44,913 nucleotides of DNA from CAZGLR01 sp964526635. Lineage in GTDB: Bacteria; Zixibacteria; MSB-5A5; GN15; JAAZOE01. The translations under genes were made by a program, and so were the position numbers. Where the stretch lies: positions 1 to 44,913 of the forward strand of contig CAZGLR010000011.1 of the NCBI GenBank assembly GCA_964526635.1, written 5' to 3'. Position 1 is the first letter of the stretch. Each line of letters opens with the position of its first letter. This document shows positions 1 to 8,937 of this stretch, piece after piece. The notes beneath the pieces were generated by a model. That model did not search any database, was not told where the DNA came from, and saw only the letters and a list, made by a program, of their open reading frames with translations.

Positions 1-471
1 GGTGCTGGCCATCACGGCGGTTGCGACATGGCCGGTCCTCAATACCGCCTTGGCGCCATGAGTTATATCCGTTGCCACCACTGCCAGAGGAATCTCGGCC
101 TCGTCGAATTCAGCATCCCCGATATGTTCGGTGATGAAATCGCCGAGCCGTTTGTTGGACATGAGACCATATTGCGACAACGATAAACGCGAAAAATCCA
201 GCCATCGTATATTCCGGGCGACAGCCTCGATTTCCTGAGATGATTTTCCGAAGGCATACAACGCTGCAACGAATGCCCCGACACTGGTGCCGGCGACACA
301 ATTGATTTTTATATCAAGTTCTTCGAATGCACGGAGTACTCCGACATGCGCTGCCCCGAGAATCGCCCCGCCGCCAAGCGCCAGGCCGATTTTCTGATGT
401 TTGCGCGGCTTCTTGATTCCCCCCGGCTTTCGCTTATCCGATCCATGAAAAATACGGTCTAATATCCCCAT
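1..471 (-). CDS. Patatin-like phospholipase (RssA-type), 3' end cut by window edge
   Basis: The minus strand is open from the ATG at 469-471 to the window edge (157 codons), with GGAG about 6 nt upstream of the ATG. After a basic N-terminus, the patatin oxyanion loop is present as LALGGGAILGAAHVGVL. It is followed by the nucleophile elbow GTSVG (GxSxG, catalytic Ser), the two signatures of bacterial patatin-like serine lipid acyl hydrolases. The protein continues through a conserved VVATDITHG stretch. The catalytic Asp (DGG/DGA motif) would lie in the missing C-terminal half. No signal peptide is seen, so a cytoplasmic or membrane-associated phospholipase/esterase of the RssA/YlbK kind is likely. 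Family assignment is firm; the substrate is unknown. Confidence 0.9.
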   Translation of the reverse strand, partial: MGILDRIFHGSDKRKPGGIKKPRKHQKIGLALGGGAILGAAHVGVLRAFEELDIKINCVAGTSVGAFVAALYAFGKSSQEIEAVARNIRWLDFSRLSLSQYGLMSNKRLGDFITEHIGDAEFDEAEIPLAVVATDITHGAKAVLRTGHVATAVMAST

Positions 472-929
472 GAGACTCCATTCTCCGACAATAATAATAT
501 CGACTGCTACCGACAACATACATATACGATTCAGTTATGCCTATCAAAATCAGGGGAGTAACGAAGACAGAAAACAGGACTAATTACCGGCCGGCGTCCC
601 AGCAGGACAGACAGTGATAGATGTGGTTTGCACTTTTAAGATGGCTCGCAAATTGTCGTGGGTTCCAGCTTCGCTTGCGATGAATTACAGCCGGTTTGAA
701 GGATCTGAGGAGGCATGAAGGGCCGACGAGGAAACCCCGGTGAATTGGATCAAGAATACAATCGAGGGGAAATTAAAAATCTCTGGCTGGCGCTCGTGAT
801 TTAAGAACCAGTAACACGCTGCGCTCGAACTGGCCCTAAAAGCAGCAAAGATGGGGTACAGAGATAATTATGATTACAGGGAACAGGGATAATCTCAAGA
901 GCGACAGCCAATAATTCCATAACTTTAAG
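472..929. other. Intergenic stretch without a recognisable gene
   Basis: About 460 bases between the patatin gene and tRNA-Ser. I see no open frame with family features, no strong hairpin plus T-tract and no convincing promoter. Confidence 0.5.
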
Positions 930-1016
930 CGGAGAGGCTGGGATTCGAACCCAGGGAACCCGCGAAGGCTCAACGGTTTTCGAGACCGCCCCGTTCAACC
1001 GCTCCGGCACCTCTCC
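930..1016 (-). tRNA. tRNA-Ser (anticodon CGA)
   Basis: On the minus strand, an 87-nt cloverleaf runs from acceptor GGAGAGG (1016-1010) to CCTCTCC plus discriminator G (930). The anticodon stem is GCGGT/ACCGT around the loop CTCGAAA, giving anticodon CGA (codon UCG). A long variable arm follows, as expected for a class II tRNA-Ser. The T-arm has the usual GGTTCGAATCC core. CCA is not encoded. It reads UCG codons. Confidence 0.95.
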
Positions 1017-1470
1017 GTCGTTCTCTCAACTTGAAATCGGATGGTACGGCTATTACCTGTACTACCCTGATCAGACAAAATAGAGAAAATCACCGCGATG
1101 TAAAGCGAAAACTCATACAATCCTGCTCCCCCGCCATATTATACCCGGAATAAGCCGTGGTCACCCAAACTGTCGCCGTATTTCTGGTCTGAATTTTGAT
1201 TCCGCTTGACAAAACCGAGATATAATATAAGTTAAAGGTGACCATTAGTTAGTAAACTCTCGGCATCTGCACCCGTTGTCGAAAAAGAGATTACAGGAAA
1301 TCGAATATGAACCAGTCCAAAGGAAACAAGATCATTCTTGCCAATGCTGATCGAATTTATATTACCCGGAGATGGCGTGACGGGGGAAAGTGGTAGCTGA
1401 TTGGTGAAACAGAAGCTACCTAAAATGATTAACGCGATGAAATAACAACTGGGCGGCGGGAATAACTGAT
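1017..1470. other. Leader region of the TonB receptor gene, no gene seen
   Basis: A TTGACA is present at about 1208 with TATAAT-like bases close behind, but the spacings (9 or 14) are too short for a convincing sigma-70 promoter. Nothing else is recognisable in this stretch. Confidence 0.4.
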
Positions 1471-3813
1471 ATGGCTATCACATCTCGGTTGCTGCGGCAC
1501 ATCCCGGTACTCGTAATGAATGTGCTTATTGTATGCTATGTTTCAGTCGCGGCGGCATCGGAAATTTCATCGGAATCTTCCTATGAGCCGGATCGCATCG
1601 GGAGGGTTACTGGCCGGGTGGTCGATGTCGATACCGAGCATCCCTTGCTCGGCGTAAGTGTGCAACTTCACGGGACGCAGCGGGGAGCGGTGACTGATGC
1701 CGAGGGACGGTTTGAGATTAAAGACGTGCCGATTGGGACAATTGCGTTACAATTCAGCTTTATGGGTTACACGTCAGTCACCCGGACCGATATTGTTATC
1801 CGACCGGGACGGACGGCAACTGTGATTGTCGGACTCACGGTGACGTACCTTCGCGGCAATGATTTAGAAGTTTCGGCAGGTTATTTTTCTGAGCTCGACA
1901 ACAAGCCGGTCAGCACTATAAACTTCTCTGGCGAGGAAATCCGTCGCGCTCCGGGTACAGCCGGTGATGTCAGCCGGATTGTTTCATCTCTGCCCAGTAT
2001 CGCCAAGGTTAATGATCAGCTCAATAGTCTGGTTGTGCGCGGCGGTTCGCCGAGCGAAAATGCTTTCTACATCGATAATATATTGATTCCCAATATCAAT
2101 CACTATCCGCTCCAGGGATCAACCGGAGGTCCTATTGGGCTCATAAATGTCGATTTTATTCAGGAAGTAGATTTTTCCGCCGGCGGATTTAATGCCTCCT
2201 ATGGTGATTATTTGTCTTCGGTGATGGAGTTATCGTTCAGGGAGGGCAATCGCGAAGAATCTGCCTTCCAGGTTGATTTCCATTTGGCGGGCGCGGGATT
2301 AATTGCCGAGGGCCCGCTGGGAAGCGGTCGGGGATCATGGATGATTTCGTTTCGTAAGAGCATACTTGATTTTATTGCCGACGCTGTAGACGCCGGTTTT
2401 GCGCCATCATATAGTGATTATCAGGGAAAGGTCACCTATGATCTCTCCTCGCGACATAAACTTAGTTTACTCGGCATCGCCGGAGTCGATTATGTTGAGT
2501 TCGGTCAGGATCGGTCTTATGACGATGGGGGCGCCTTTTACGGCGAAACCGATGGCCATGAATTTGTGGCAGGGTTAAATTGGGAATACTCATGGGGGGC
2601 TGATGGTTATTCCAGTACATCGCTTTCGTATCTCGGGACCAGATACGGTAATCTCTACTACGCCGCGGGATCAGATCAGGTTACCTTTGATGAAAACACC
2701 CGCGAAAGCAAGATTCAGTTGCGAAATACCAATGTGCTTCGTTTCAATAAAAGCTTAAGTGCTGAATTCGGAGCTGAAGGATGTTATCTTATTGGTGATT
2801 ACCACTACTTCGAGACGAACTACATTAATCAATATGGCAAATGGATTCCATCCCTAACTGTGAGCACGACTGTTGAAACACCTCGACTGGCAGGCTTCGC
2901 GAGTCTTAAGTTTCATCTTATTGATCGAATCGAAATGACGATCGGCGGTCGCTTTAGTTACTATAAGTACAGCGGCCGTTCCCATCTGGCCCCTCGCGCC
3001 TCACTCGAATATCACCTGAACCAGAGATCTCGGATAATTGCTGCCATTGGTATTTATCATCAGCCATTGCCGATGTTTTTGCGCGTTTTACGCGATGAGT
3101 TTCGTCAGTTAAAAGATCTTCAAAGCTATCATTATGTGCTCGGATTCAATCACATACTCTGGGACGATACCCGGCTGAGCCTGGAAGCGTACTTCAAAGA
3201 TTATTTCAATTTTCCGCTCGATCCGAAACAACCTGGTGGTTTCGCACTCGATGATATGAACTATTATGGTTACAGGCGCAATTTCGAGAGCTTATTCGAT
3301 GACGGCCGGGCCCGTTCCTATGGCATCGAATTGATCATCCAGAAAAGGCTGGTCAGGGGAATCTACGGTCTTGTCAGTGCCTCATTTTCCAGGTCGGAAT
3401 ACCGGGCGGGCGATGGCCTCTGGCGCAATCGCGTTTATGATAATGGTATGATATTTGGTATCGAAGGCGGCTACAAGCCGAACCATAACTGGGAACTTGC
3501 ACTCCGCTGGATTTACGCCGGTGGAGCGCCGTATACGCCGTTTAATTTACAGCATTCACGCGAATTCAATGAAGGAATTTACGATCTCGATCAAATCAAT
3601 GAACTCCGCCAACCGGATTACCACTCATTAAACCTCCGAGTTGATCGTCGTTATTATTTCAGCGGTTCTAATTTGGGGATCTATTTATCAGTCTGGAATG
3701 CATATAATCGAAAAAATGTCGCATTTTATTACTGGAATAAGGTTACCGGGGGGCAAGATACCATGTATCAGTGGACAGTATTACCTCTGATCGGAATTGA
3801 ATATGAGTTTTAG
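1471..3813 (+). CDS. TonB-dependent receptor with carboxypeptidase-regulatory-like N-terminal domain
   Basis: A 780-residue outer-membrane protein. The N-terminus has a signal peptide (hydrophobic segment about residues 12-28, ending VAAAS). It is followed by a carboxypeptidase-regulatory-like/CNA-B-type beta-sandwich (about 45-125: GRVVDVDTEHPLLGVSVQL, GAVTDAEGRFEI). A plug-type domain comes next (about 150-265: VVRGGSPSENAFYIDNI, GGFNASYGDYLSSVMELSF). The rest is rich in alternating aromatic beta-strands and ends in the aromatic C-terminus IEYEF, typical of a BAM-inserted barrel. Such receptors import siderophores, vitamins or glycans with TonB-ExbBD. No TonB, ExbB or SusD neighbour lies in the window, so the substrate is open. 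The start is preceded by a weak GGCGGG Shine-Dalgarno. Confidence 0.88.
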   Translation: MAITSRLLRHIPVLVMNVLIVCYVSVAAASEISSESSYEPDRIGRVTGRVVDVDTEHPLLGVSVQLHGTQRGAVTDAEGRFEIKDVPIGTIALQFSFMGYTSVTRTDIVIRPGRTATVIVGLTVTYLRGNDLEVSAGYFSELDNKPVSTINFSGEEIRRAPGTAGDVSRIVSSLPSIAKVNDQLNSLVVRGGSPSENAFYIDNILIPNINHYPLQGSTGGPIGLINVDFIQEVDFSAGGFNASYGDYLSSVMELSFREGNREESAFQVDFHLAGAGLIAEGPLGSGRGSWMISFRKSILDFIADAVDAGFAPSYSDYQGKVTYDLSSRHKLSLLGIAGVDYVEFGQDRSYDDGGAFYGETDGHEFVAGLNWEYSWGADGYSSTSLSYLGTRYGNLYYAAGSDQVTFDENTRESKIQLRNTNVLRFNKSLSAEFGAEGCYLIGDYHYFETNYINQYGKWIPSLTVSTTVETPRLAGFASLKFHLIDRIEMTIGGRFSYYKYSGRSHLAPRASLEYHLNQRSRIIAAIGIYHQPLPMFLRVLRDEFRQLKDLQSYHYVLGFNHILWDDTRLSLEAYFKDYFNFPLDPKQPGGFALDDMNYYGYRRNFESLFDDGRARSYGIELIIQKRLVRGIYGLVSASFSRSEYRAGDGLWRNRVYDNGMIFGIEGGYKPNHNWELALRWIYAGGAPYTPFNLQHSREFNEGIYDLDQINELRQPDYHSLNLRVDRRYYFSGSNLGIYLSVWNAYNRKNVAFYYWNKVTGGQDTMYQWTVLPLIGIEYEF

Positions 3814-4213
3814 GCCCGGTACATGGATAACCTGGATATCCTTTGTTACGGGGATATAACGCGCCCGTAATTTCGATAAGGAGAATTCATTCATACCAAT
3901 ACTAAACCAAACTTTTGCACCAAAAACTACGTCTAAGTAATAGCATCGGCCAACGACGCAGATTCGCATTTCCTGCGAATCCGGAGACAGTCGATTACAT
4001 GAAAGTTGCAGCAGCTGTGCATGGGTAACTGCTGTACCCGAAAATAATTAGTTCCCTCACCATAAACTAACAATAATCTTCTTGCAAATGCGATAGACAT
4101 CATTATCTTTATCCCGGGTAAGTTTGTTTTGCGTACTACATGGACTACTACCAAAGCAGCCAAACAACCAAATCAAGGTGTTTAAAATTCAATCGGGGGA
4201 AGGAGCAAGAGGA
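3814..4213. other. 400-bp intergenic region, nothing recognisable
   Basis: Located between the TonB receptor and the secreted multi-domain protein. No gene, no T-tract hairpin and no firm promoter are seen. A stray GATAAGGAG at about 3878 resembles a ribosome-binding site but has no sensible reading frame behind it. Confidence 0.4.
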
Positions 4214-6883
4214 ATGAAAAAAGGTCTACTGATCCCGGCTGTCCTCATACTTTCGGCCGGGGTACTCAGTGCCGCCAATCAGGTAAATGCTTTCATAGAA
4301 AATACTACCCGTCCCGGGGCCGATACGCTCTGGGCCGATACCTTCTCACGGCTGGTCGTTCAGCTTGAAAACGACGTCAAACTGGGCGGGCTGTCCATCG
4401 GTTTCGTCCTGTCCTCGCCGGATGGCGTCGATATCACCTACAATCCGCAGGGGACGGCTGACAACAGCACTATTTATGCCCCGGCCGGTTTCCCGGATTC
4501 CGGTATAATGACTATCGACGGCCGCATGGCGCCGGGCAATGCTGTCTGGGATCTGGGCAATTTCCAGTTTACTCCGCGGAGTCTCGATGGCGCCCTGCCG
4601 GATTCGATGCTGGTCGGCGGCGCGGCCCTCTCCGGTGGCTTTATGGCGGGAGGTTTCGAGGACCATGTCTCGCTCTGGTTCACTCTCGGGGGAGTCGGGC
4701 CGGACGATACCAAAACGATCTGTGTCGATTCGTCTTTTATCCCGCCGGCCGGTAGCTTCTTGTTTATTGATGAGTTCGCCGTCAGTATTGAACCGGGTTA
4801 TGTGCCCGGTGGGGAAGTCTGCTACCCCGTTATCGTCCCGTTGAATCTTCCTCCGGAAATTACCAATTGTCCCGGTACGGCGATCAATGTCAATCACTGC
4901 GCTTCGGGGTCCTTTGATTACAACGCCCAGGATTTCGAGGGCGATCCTTTTCAGTACGAATTGGTCGGTACTACCGGCAGCGGTTCGGCAAACATCGATC
5001 CCAGCACCGGCGTTGTGAACTATACGCCGGCTCCGGGTGAAATAGGCATTGTTGAACTAACTGTTCAGGCGTGCGATGCTTTCGGCTGCGGTGATATCTG
5101 TGTGATTCAGTTCAATATCACCAACAACGCCCCGACGATCGATTGCGGAAATCCCGTCTATACCGTTGCCGATGGCAACATCATTACAAATGATGATATT
5201 TCCGGCAGTGATATAGACGCCTGCGATAATCTGACCTATCATTTGGTAGATATAACGCCAATGCCGTTCGATCCGGGCAGTTTTTCGATTGATGCCGCTA
5301 CCGGCGAGTTTACCTGGCAGACAGTTGTTCAAGACATGGGAATTCATACTGTTACAGTCGAAGTAACCGATGGTATCGATGCTTCCCAATGTACTTTTGA
5401 CGTTGACGTTATCGGTATTGAACAGTTCGAAGTCAAAATTGAAAAGGTCCATGGCCAGCTCCAGGGTCATTATGCCGAACTTTCGCTGATCAAAAACCTG
5501 GGCTCCGAACCATTTGCCGGTTTCGATTTTCTGATCGGCTATGATCCTACCGCCCTGTCGTTTAGCAGCGCTGTGCTGGGAGCGGAACTGCAGGCTTTAG
5601 GATGGGAATATTTCACCTATCGCTACAACTACAACGGCAACTGCGGTTTGGCCTGTCCCAGCGGTCTGCTTCGCCTGGTGGCGATCGCCGATATCAACAA
5701 TGGCCCCTATCACCCCGATGGATACATCTTAAGCCCCGGCGAAGCCCTGGCGACTATGACCTTTCTCGTCACCAACGACCGTACGTTCGAATGCCTCTAC
5801 ATTCCGGTCAGGTTCTACTGGTTCGACTGCGGCGATAATACCATGTCTTCCAGATACGGCGATACTCTGTTTGTATCCCGCTACGTCTATAACTACTATG
5901 GCGACGATGGCGAAGACAGCTATGTCAATGTCACCGCCGATGATCCCTTCCCGACCTACTACGGTGCTCAGGAAGAATGTCTCGAGGGCGACAAGAAAAA
6001 ACCGCTGCGTTTTATCGATTTCCTAAACGGCGGCTTCGATTTCATCTGCAGCGATGAAATCGATGCCCGCGGCGATATCAATGTCAATGGCGTCGTCTAT
6101 GAAATCGCCGACGCTGTCATGTACAGTAATTTCTTCATCAATGGCATCAGTGCCTTCAACGATCATGTCGAGGCCTCGATTGCGGCGTCGGATGCCAATG
6201 CCGACGGTCTCATTCTTTCGGTGGCCGACCTGGTTTATATGGTTCGCGTCATTGTCGGTGATGCTCTGCCATATCCCAAACCAATCCCGGGCGCGCTGGC
6301 TGAATTGACTTCTTCCCAGGCCGATGGCAATCTGGTTGTCGATTTTACCAGCGACGCGGTCCTCGGTGGCGCCCTGCTGACGTTTGATATCAACGGCACA
6401 GTCGGTGAACCATCACTTCCGAGTATGGATGTAAAATACAGCATCGAGGACAACAAACTGCGGGTGCTGGTTTACAGTTTGGAGGGCGCTGCCTTTCCCG
6501 AAAACGCCCGGCTGAGTATCCCAATCGATGGCTCGGCGGTGTTGACCGAAGCCGATGTTGCGACTTACAATGGCGCGGTTATTGACTACTCGATTAACAA
6601 CATTCCGACCGACTACGATCTGGCCCAGAACTACCCGAATCCGTTTAATCCATCCACCACTATTGCGTTGAGTCTGCCGGTGGAATCCGACTGGACGGTC
6701 GATATCTACAACGTCACGGGGCAGCTTGTTAATCAATTTTCCGGTCATAGCGCTGCCGGAACTGTCTTGGTCGAATGGGACGGTACTGACCGGGCCGGTC
6801 AGGCGGTAGCCTCGGGAATTTATTTATACAAGGCCACGGCGGATGCCTTCACGGCGACGAAGAAAATGGTGCTGATGAAATAG
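4214..6883 (+). CDS. Large secreted protein: Ig-like, cohesin-like, dockerin-like and FlgD/type IX-style sorting domain
   Basis: An 889-residue extracellular protein. I chose ATG 4214 over the in-frame 4124 start because AGGAGCAAGAGG stands just upstream and the protein then begins with a classic signal peptide (MKKGLLIPAVLILSAGVLSA). Visible parts in order: a beta-rich N-terminal domain (about 25-215); two Ig/cadherin-like domains (about 215-400), the first with FDYNAQDFEGDPFQYEL and STGVVNYTP; and a cohesin-like domain (about 405-600: FDFLIGYDPTALSFSSA). A dockerin-like pair of calcium loops (about 625-705: DINVNGVVYEIADAV and DANADGLILSVADLVY) and a C-terminal FlgD-like/type IX sorting domain (about 800-889: LAQNYPNPFNPSTTI, ending TKKMVLMK) complete it. 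It is probably a surface-attached or secreted scaffold/adhesin. The function is inferred from architecture only. Confidence 0.82.
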   Translation: MKKGLLIPAVLILSAGVLSAANQVNAFIENTTRPGADTLWADTFSRLVVQLENDVKLGGLSIGFVLSSPDGVDITYNPQGTADNSTIYAPAGFPDSGIMTIDGRMAPGNAVWDLGNFQFTPRSLDGALPDSMLVGGAALSGGFMAGGFEDHVSLWFTLGGVGPDDTKTICVDSSFIPPAGSFLFIDEFAVSIEPGYVPGGEVCYPVIVPLNLPPEITNCPGTAINVNHCASGSFDYNAQDFEGDPFQYELVGTTGSGSANIDPSTGVVNYTPAPGEIGIVELTVQACDAFGCGDICVIQFNITNNAPTIDCGNPVYTVADGNIITNDDISGSDIDACDNLTYHLVDITPMPFDPGSFSIDAATGEFTWQTVVQDMGIHTVTVEVTDGIDASQCTFDVDVIGIEQFEVKIEKVHGQLQGHYAELSLIKNLGSEPFAGFDFLIGYDPTALSFSSAVLGAELQALGWEYFTYRYNYNGNCGLACPSGLLRLVAIADINNGPYHPDGYILSPGEALATMTFLVTNDRTFECLYIPVRFYWFDCGDNTMSSRYGDTLFVSRYVYNYYGDDGEDSYVNVTADDPFPTYYGAQEECLEGDKKKPLRFIDFLNGGFDFICSDEIDARGDINVNGVVYEIADAVMYSNFFINGISAFNDHVEASIAASDANADGLILSVADLVYMVRVIVGDALPYPKPIPGALAELTSSQADGNLVVDFTSDAVLGGALLTFDINGTVGEPSLPSMDVKYSIEDNKLRVLVYSLEGAAFPENARLSIPIDGSAVLTEADVATYNGAVIDYSINNIPTDYDLAQNYPNPFNPSTTIALSLPVESDWTVDIYNVTGQLVNQFSGHSAAGTVLVEWDGTDRAGQAVASGIYLYKATADAFTATKKMVLMK

Positions 6884-6927
6884 CAAGAAGGTGCCACGTG
6901 TGACTGTATCACGCTGGTGTATTGTTC

Positions 6928-6966
6928 AACGCGGGAGAACGACGATGTTCTCCCGCGTTATTTTTT
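6928..6966 (+). terminator. Rho-independent terminator of the secreted protein gene
   Basis: A perfect 13-bp inverted repeat AACGCGGGAGAAC (6928-6940) / GTTCTCCCGCGTT (6947-6959) has a 6-nt loop and is followed by ATTTTTT. It lies 45 bases after the stop codon. Confidence 0.92.
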
Positions 6967-7063
6967 GCGGCTTTTGATTCTCGCATGGCGACTTTGTGAT
7001 TGACCGGGAGCGGATTACTATTGTATGTTTGGGTCATTGCGAACGGATGCATCGGAGAAAAAT

Positions 7064-7585
7064 ATGACTTCGCTACAGCCCAATCCCTGGCCGGGGCACT
7101 GGTATGATGATGCTGCCTGTGATCGCACCCTGAGTGCCGAGACAATAGTCGAAGCAACCCTCGATGAAGTATGGGAGGCCTGGACTACCTCCGAGGGCCT
7201 CGCTACTTTTCTGACACCATCGTGCAATGTTGAACTCGGCATCGGCGGACCTTTTGAAGTCTATTTCCTGCGCGATAATCCCTATGGCTCCCGGGGCAGC
7301 GAATACTGCCGCATACTCAGCTATCTGCCCAAACGGATGCTCAGCTTCGAATGGAACGCCCCGCCGCAATTCGAGGATCTCCGCAACCATCGCCATACCT
7401 GGGTTGTGTTGTTTTTTGAGGTTCACGATGAGAACCATGTTCGCGTAGAACTAAATCAGTACGGCTGGGGCAAAGGCAAGTCATGGAATGCCCTGTTCGA
7501 TTACTTCAGCGACGCCTGGCCGTACGTGCTGGACAATTTCAAAAAGAGCTTCACCGAGGGCCCCCGGAAGTGGAAAGAGGAATAA
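7064..7585 (+). CDS. SRPBCC (START-like, AHSA1-type) domain protein
   Basis: A 173-residue soluble protein. I chose ATG 7064 over the upstream in-frame 7025 because CGGAGAAAAAT precedes it. The sequence has the AHSA1/polyketide-cyclase-like pattern: an opening strand with VEATLDEVWEAWTTSEGLATFL, a GGPFEVYF strand, then LPKRMLSFEWNAPPQF, a hydrophobic VVLFFEV strand and a long C-terminal helix with WPYVLDNFKKSF. This fold makes a hydrophobic ligand cavity; members bind lipids or hydrophobic ligands or act as co-chaperone-like factors. The stop overlaps the start of the next gene (TAATG), so the two are translationally coupled. The specific ligand is unknown. Confidence 0.85.
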   Translation: MTSLQPNPWPGHWYDDAACDRTLSAETIVEATLDEVWEAWTTSEGLATFLTPSCNVELGIGGPFEVYFLRDNPYGSRGSEYCRILSYLPKRMLSFEWNAPPQFEDLRNHRHTWVVLFFEVHDENHVRVELNQYGWGKGKSWNALFDYFSDAWPYVLDNFKKSFTEGPRKWKEE

Positions 7586-8406
7586 TGATGCGATGGTGCC
7601 TTTTCATCGGATTGATTCTTTGCAATACGGTGCTGGCCGAGTTTCCCTGGCTCGACAGCTCCAAATCATTAGATGAAAGAATCAGGGATATCGCTGTCCC
7701 CGGCAGTTTCACGCGAGTGGAAAATGCCGACACGCCCTTTGCCGGATGGCTGCGGTCTCTGCCGCTGAGGCCCGATACCGCCCGGGTATGGCATTACGAT
7801 GGCGTCCTCAAACCAAATCAGGGCGCCGCGTACCGCATAATTGATATAAACATCGGTCACAGCGACCTGCAGCAATGCGCCGATGCCGCCATGCGAATGC
7901 GCATGGAGTACCTCTACAGCCGGGGCGAGTACGATCAGATCGCCTTTAATTTCACCAGCGGCGACCGTTGCCTCTTCCGTGACTGGATCAATGGTCTCCG
8001 TCCGGTCGTCAACGGCAACGACGTTTCATGGCGCCATACCGGAATTGTCGATTCATCCTACAGTAATTTCTGCGAATATATGGCTACCATCTTCATGTAT
8101 GCCGGGACGTATTCGCTGACCAGAGAATTGACGCGGATCGGTGATCTCGCTGACATCCGCATCGGAGATATTTTTATACAGGGCGGCTTTCCCGGACATG
8201 CCGTTATTGTCGTCGATATGGCTGTCGATTCCGCCGGAGACCATACACTCATCATGCTGGCCCAGGGCTTTACCCCCGCGCAGGATTTCCACGTTCTGAT
8301 CAATCCGAATGAATCGAGTATTTCACCGTGGTATATTGTCGGCCGGGGCGAGCGTTTGATTACCCCCGAATGGACTTTCGACTGGTCGGAGTTGTATCGG
8401 TTTTAG
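7585..8406 (+). CDS. DUF4846 family secreted protein
   Basis: A 273-residue protein with signal peptide MMRWCLFIGLILCNTVLA. The start ATG at 7585 overlaps the stop of the SRPBCC gene; a longer frame beginning at 7483 would lie inside that gene and is rejected. The body carries what I recall of the DUF4846 pattern: FAGWLRSLPLRPD, then a tyrosine/aspartate stretch (HYDGVLKPNQGAAYRIIDI), DLQQCADAAMRMRMEYLYS, FNFTSGDR, and near the end IGDIFIQGGFPGHAVIVVDM and ISPWYIVG. The GGFPGHAVIVVD segment with its His, and the earlier conserved Cys, resemble a papain-like/NlpC-type cysteine-histidine arrangement, but catalysis is not established. Probably periplasmic. Confidence 0.85.
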   Translation: MMRWCLFIGLILCNTVLAEFPWLDSSKSLDERIRDIAVPGSFTRVENADTPFAGWLRSLPLRPDTARVWHYDGVLKPNQGAAYRIIDINIGHSDLQQCADAAMRMRMEYLYSRGEYDQIAFNFTSGDRCLFRDWINGLRPVVNGNDVSWRHTGIVDSSYSNFCEYMATIFMYAGTYSLTRELTRIGDLADIRIGDIFIQGGFPGHAVIVVDMAVDSAGDHTLIMLAQGFTPAQDFHVLINPNESSISPWYIVGRGERLITPEWTFDWSELYRF

Positions 8407-8498
8407 ATGCCGAGCTATAATCACTGATTATATTTTTCAACCGGATACCACACCGCTGCAGCGGTATGAAATTGATAAAAAATAAAACAATACCTGTA
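8407..8498. other. Spacer with a 14-bp perfect palindrome
   Basis: ACCGCTGCAGCGGT at 8452-8465 is a perfect 14-bp palindrome just after the DUF4846 stop and before the repeat array. It has no T-tract, so it is not a clear terminator. Confidence 0.4.
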
Positions 8499-8624
8499 TT
8501 GTGGCGCGCCCCTTCAGGGGCGCGGCAAATGGATCATCCATCAAAATGACTTGAATATCCGCGCGGCAGCACCCAGTAATCGTAATCCACCCAGATGGCG
8601 CACCCATAAATGGGAGCGCCACAA
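8499..8624. repeat. Repeat unit copy 1: 126-bp element with 9-bp terminal inverted repeats
   Basis: It begins TTGTGGCGC (8499-8507) and ends GCGCCACAA (8616-8624), a perfect inverted pair. Inside are a left hairpin CGCGCCCC-TTCA-GGGGCGCG, a small palindrome ATGGATCATCCAT and a right hairpin around CCCATAAATGGG. No coding capacity is seen. The shape resembles a MITE/REP-type miniature element. No target-site duplication is evident. Confidence 0.75.
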
Positions 8625-8677
8625 CGGGCGGGTTTTCGGACTTTCGGATTTCATGGGAGAGCATCCAGTAATCCGCT

Positions 8678-8937
8678 TTGTGGCGCGCCCCTTCAGGGGC
8701 GCGGCAAATGGATCATCCATCAAAACGACTTGAATATCCGCGCGGCAGCACCCAGTAATCGTAATCCACCCAGATGGCGCANNNNNNNNNNNNNNNNNNN
8801 NNNNNNNNNNNNNNNNNNNNNNNNNNNNNNNNNNNNNNNNNNNNNNNNNNNNNNNNNNNNNNNNNNNNNNNNNNNNNNNNNCCCTTCAGGGGCGCGGCAA
8901 ATGGATCATCCATCAAAACGACTTGAATATCCGCGCC
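8678..8937. repeat. Repeat copies 2 and 3, interrupted by the assembly gap
   Basis: Copy 2 starts at 8678, exactly 179 bp after copy 1, and differs from it by about one base (AAAACGACTTG against AAAATGACTTG) before entering the N run. A third partial copy emerges after the gap (8882-8937, from CCCTTCAGGGG to ATATCCGCGC). The tandem period is therefore 179 bp: the 126-bp element plus a spacer of about 53 bp. True copy number is hidden by the gap. Confidence 0.8.
8782..8881. other. Assembly gap of exactly 100 N
   Basis: A run of 100 N inside the tandem repeat array. The round number is the usual placeholder for a gap of unknown length, consistent with a collapsed repeat. Confidence 0.95.

Noticed and set aside
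801..1010. 69-codon minus-strand open frame
   Set aside because: It runs through tRNA-Ser and is only a reading of the tRNA gene.
1200..1235. Sigma-70 promoter before the TonB receptor
   Set aside because: TTGACA and TATAAT-like bases are present but spaced 9 or 14 bp apart, too short.
8499..8937. CRISPR array
   Set aside because: Units are 179 bp apart with a long repeat (126 bp) and similar, not unique, spacers; no cas genes are present.
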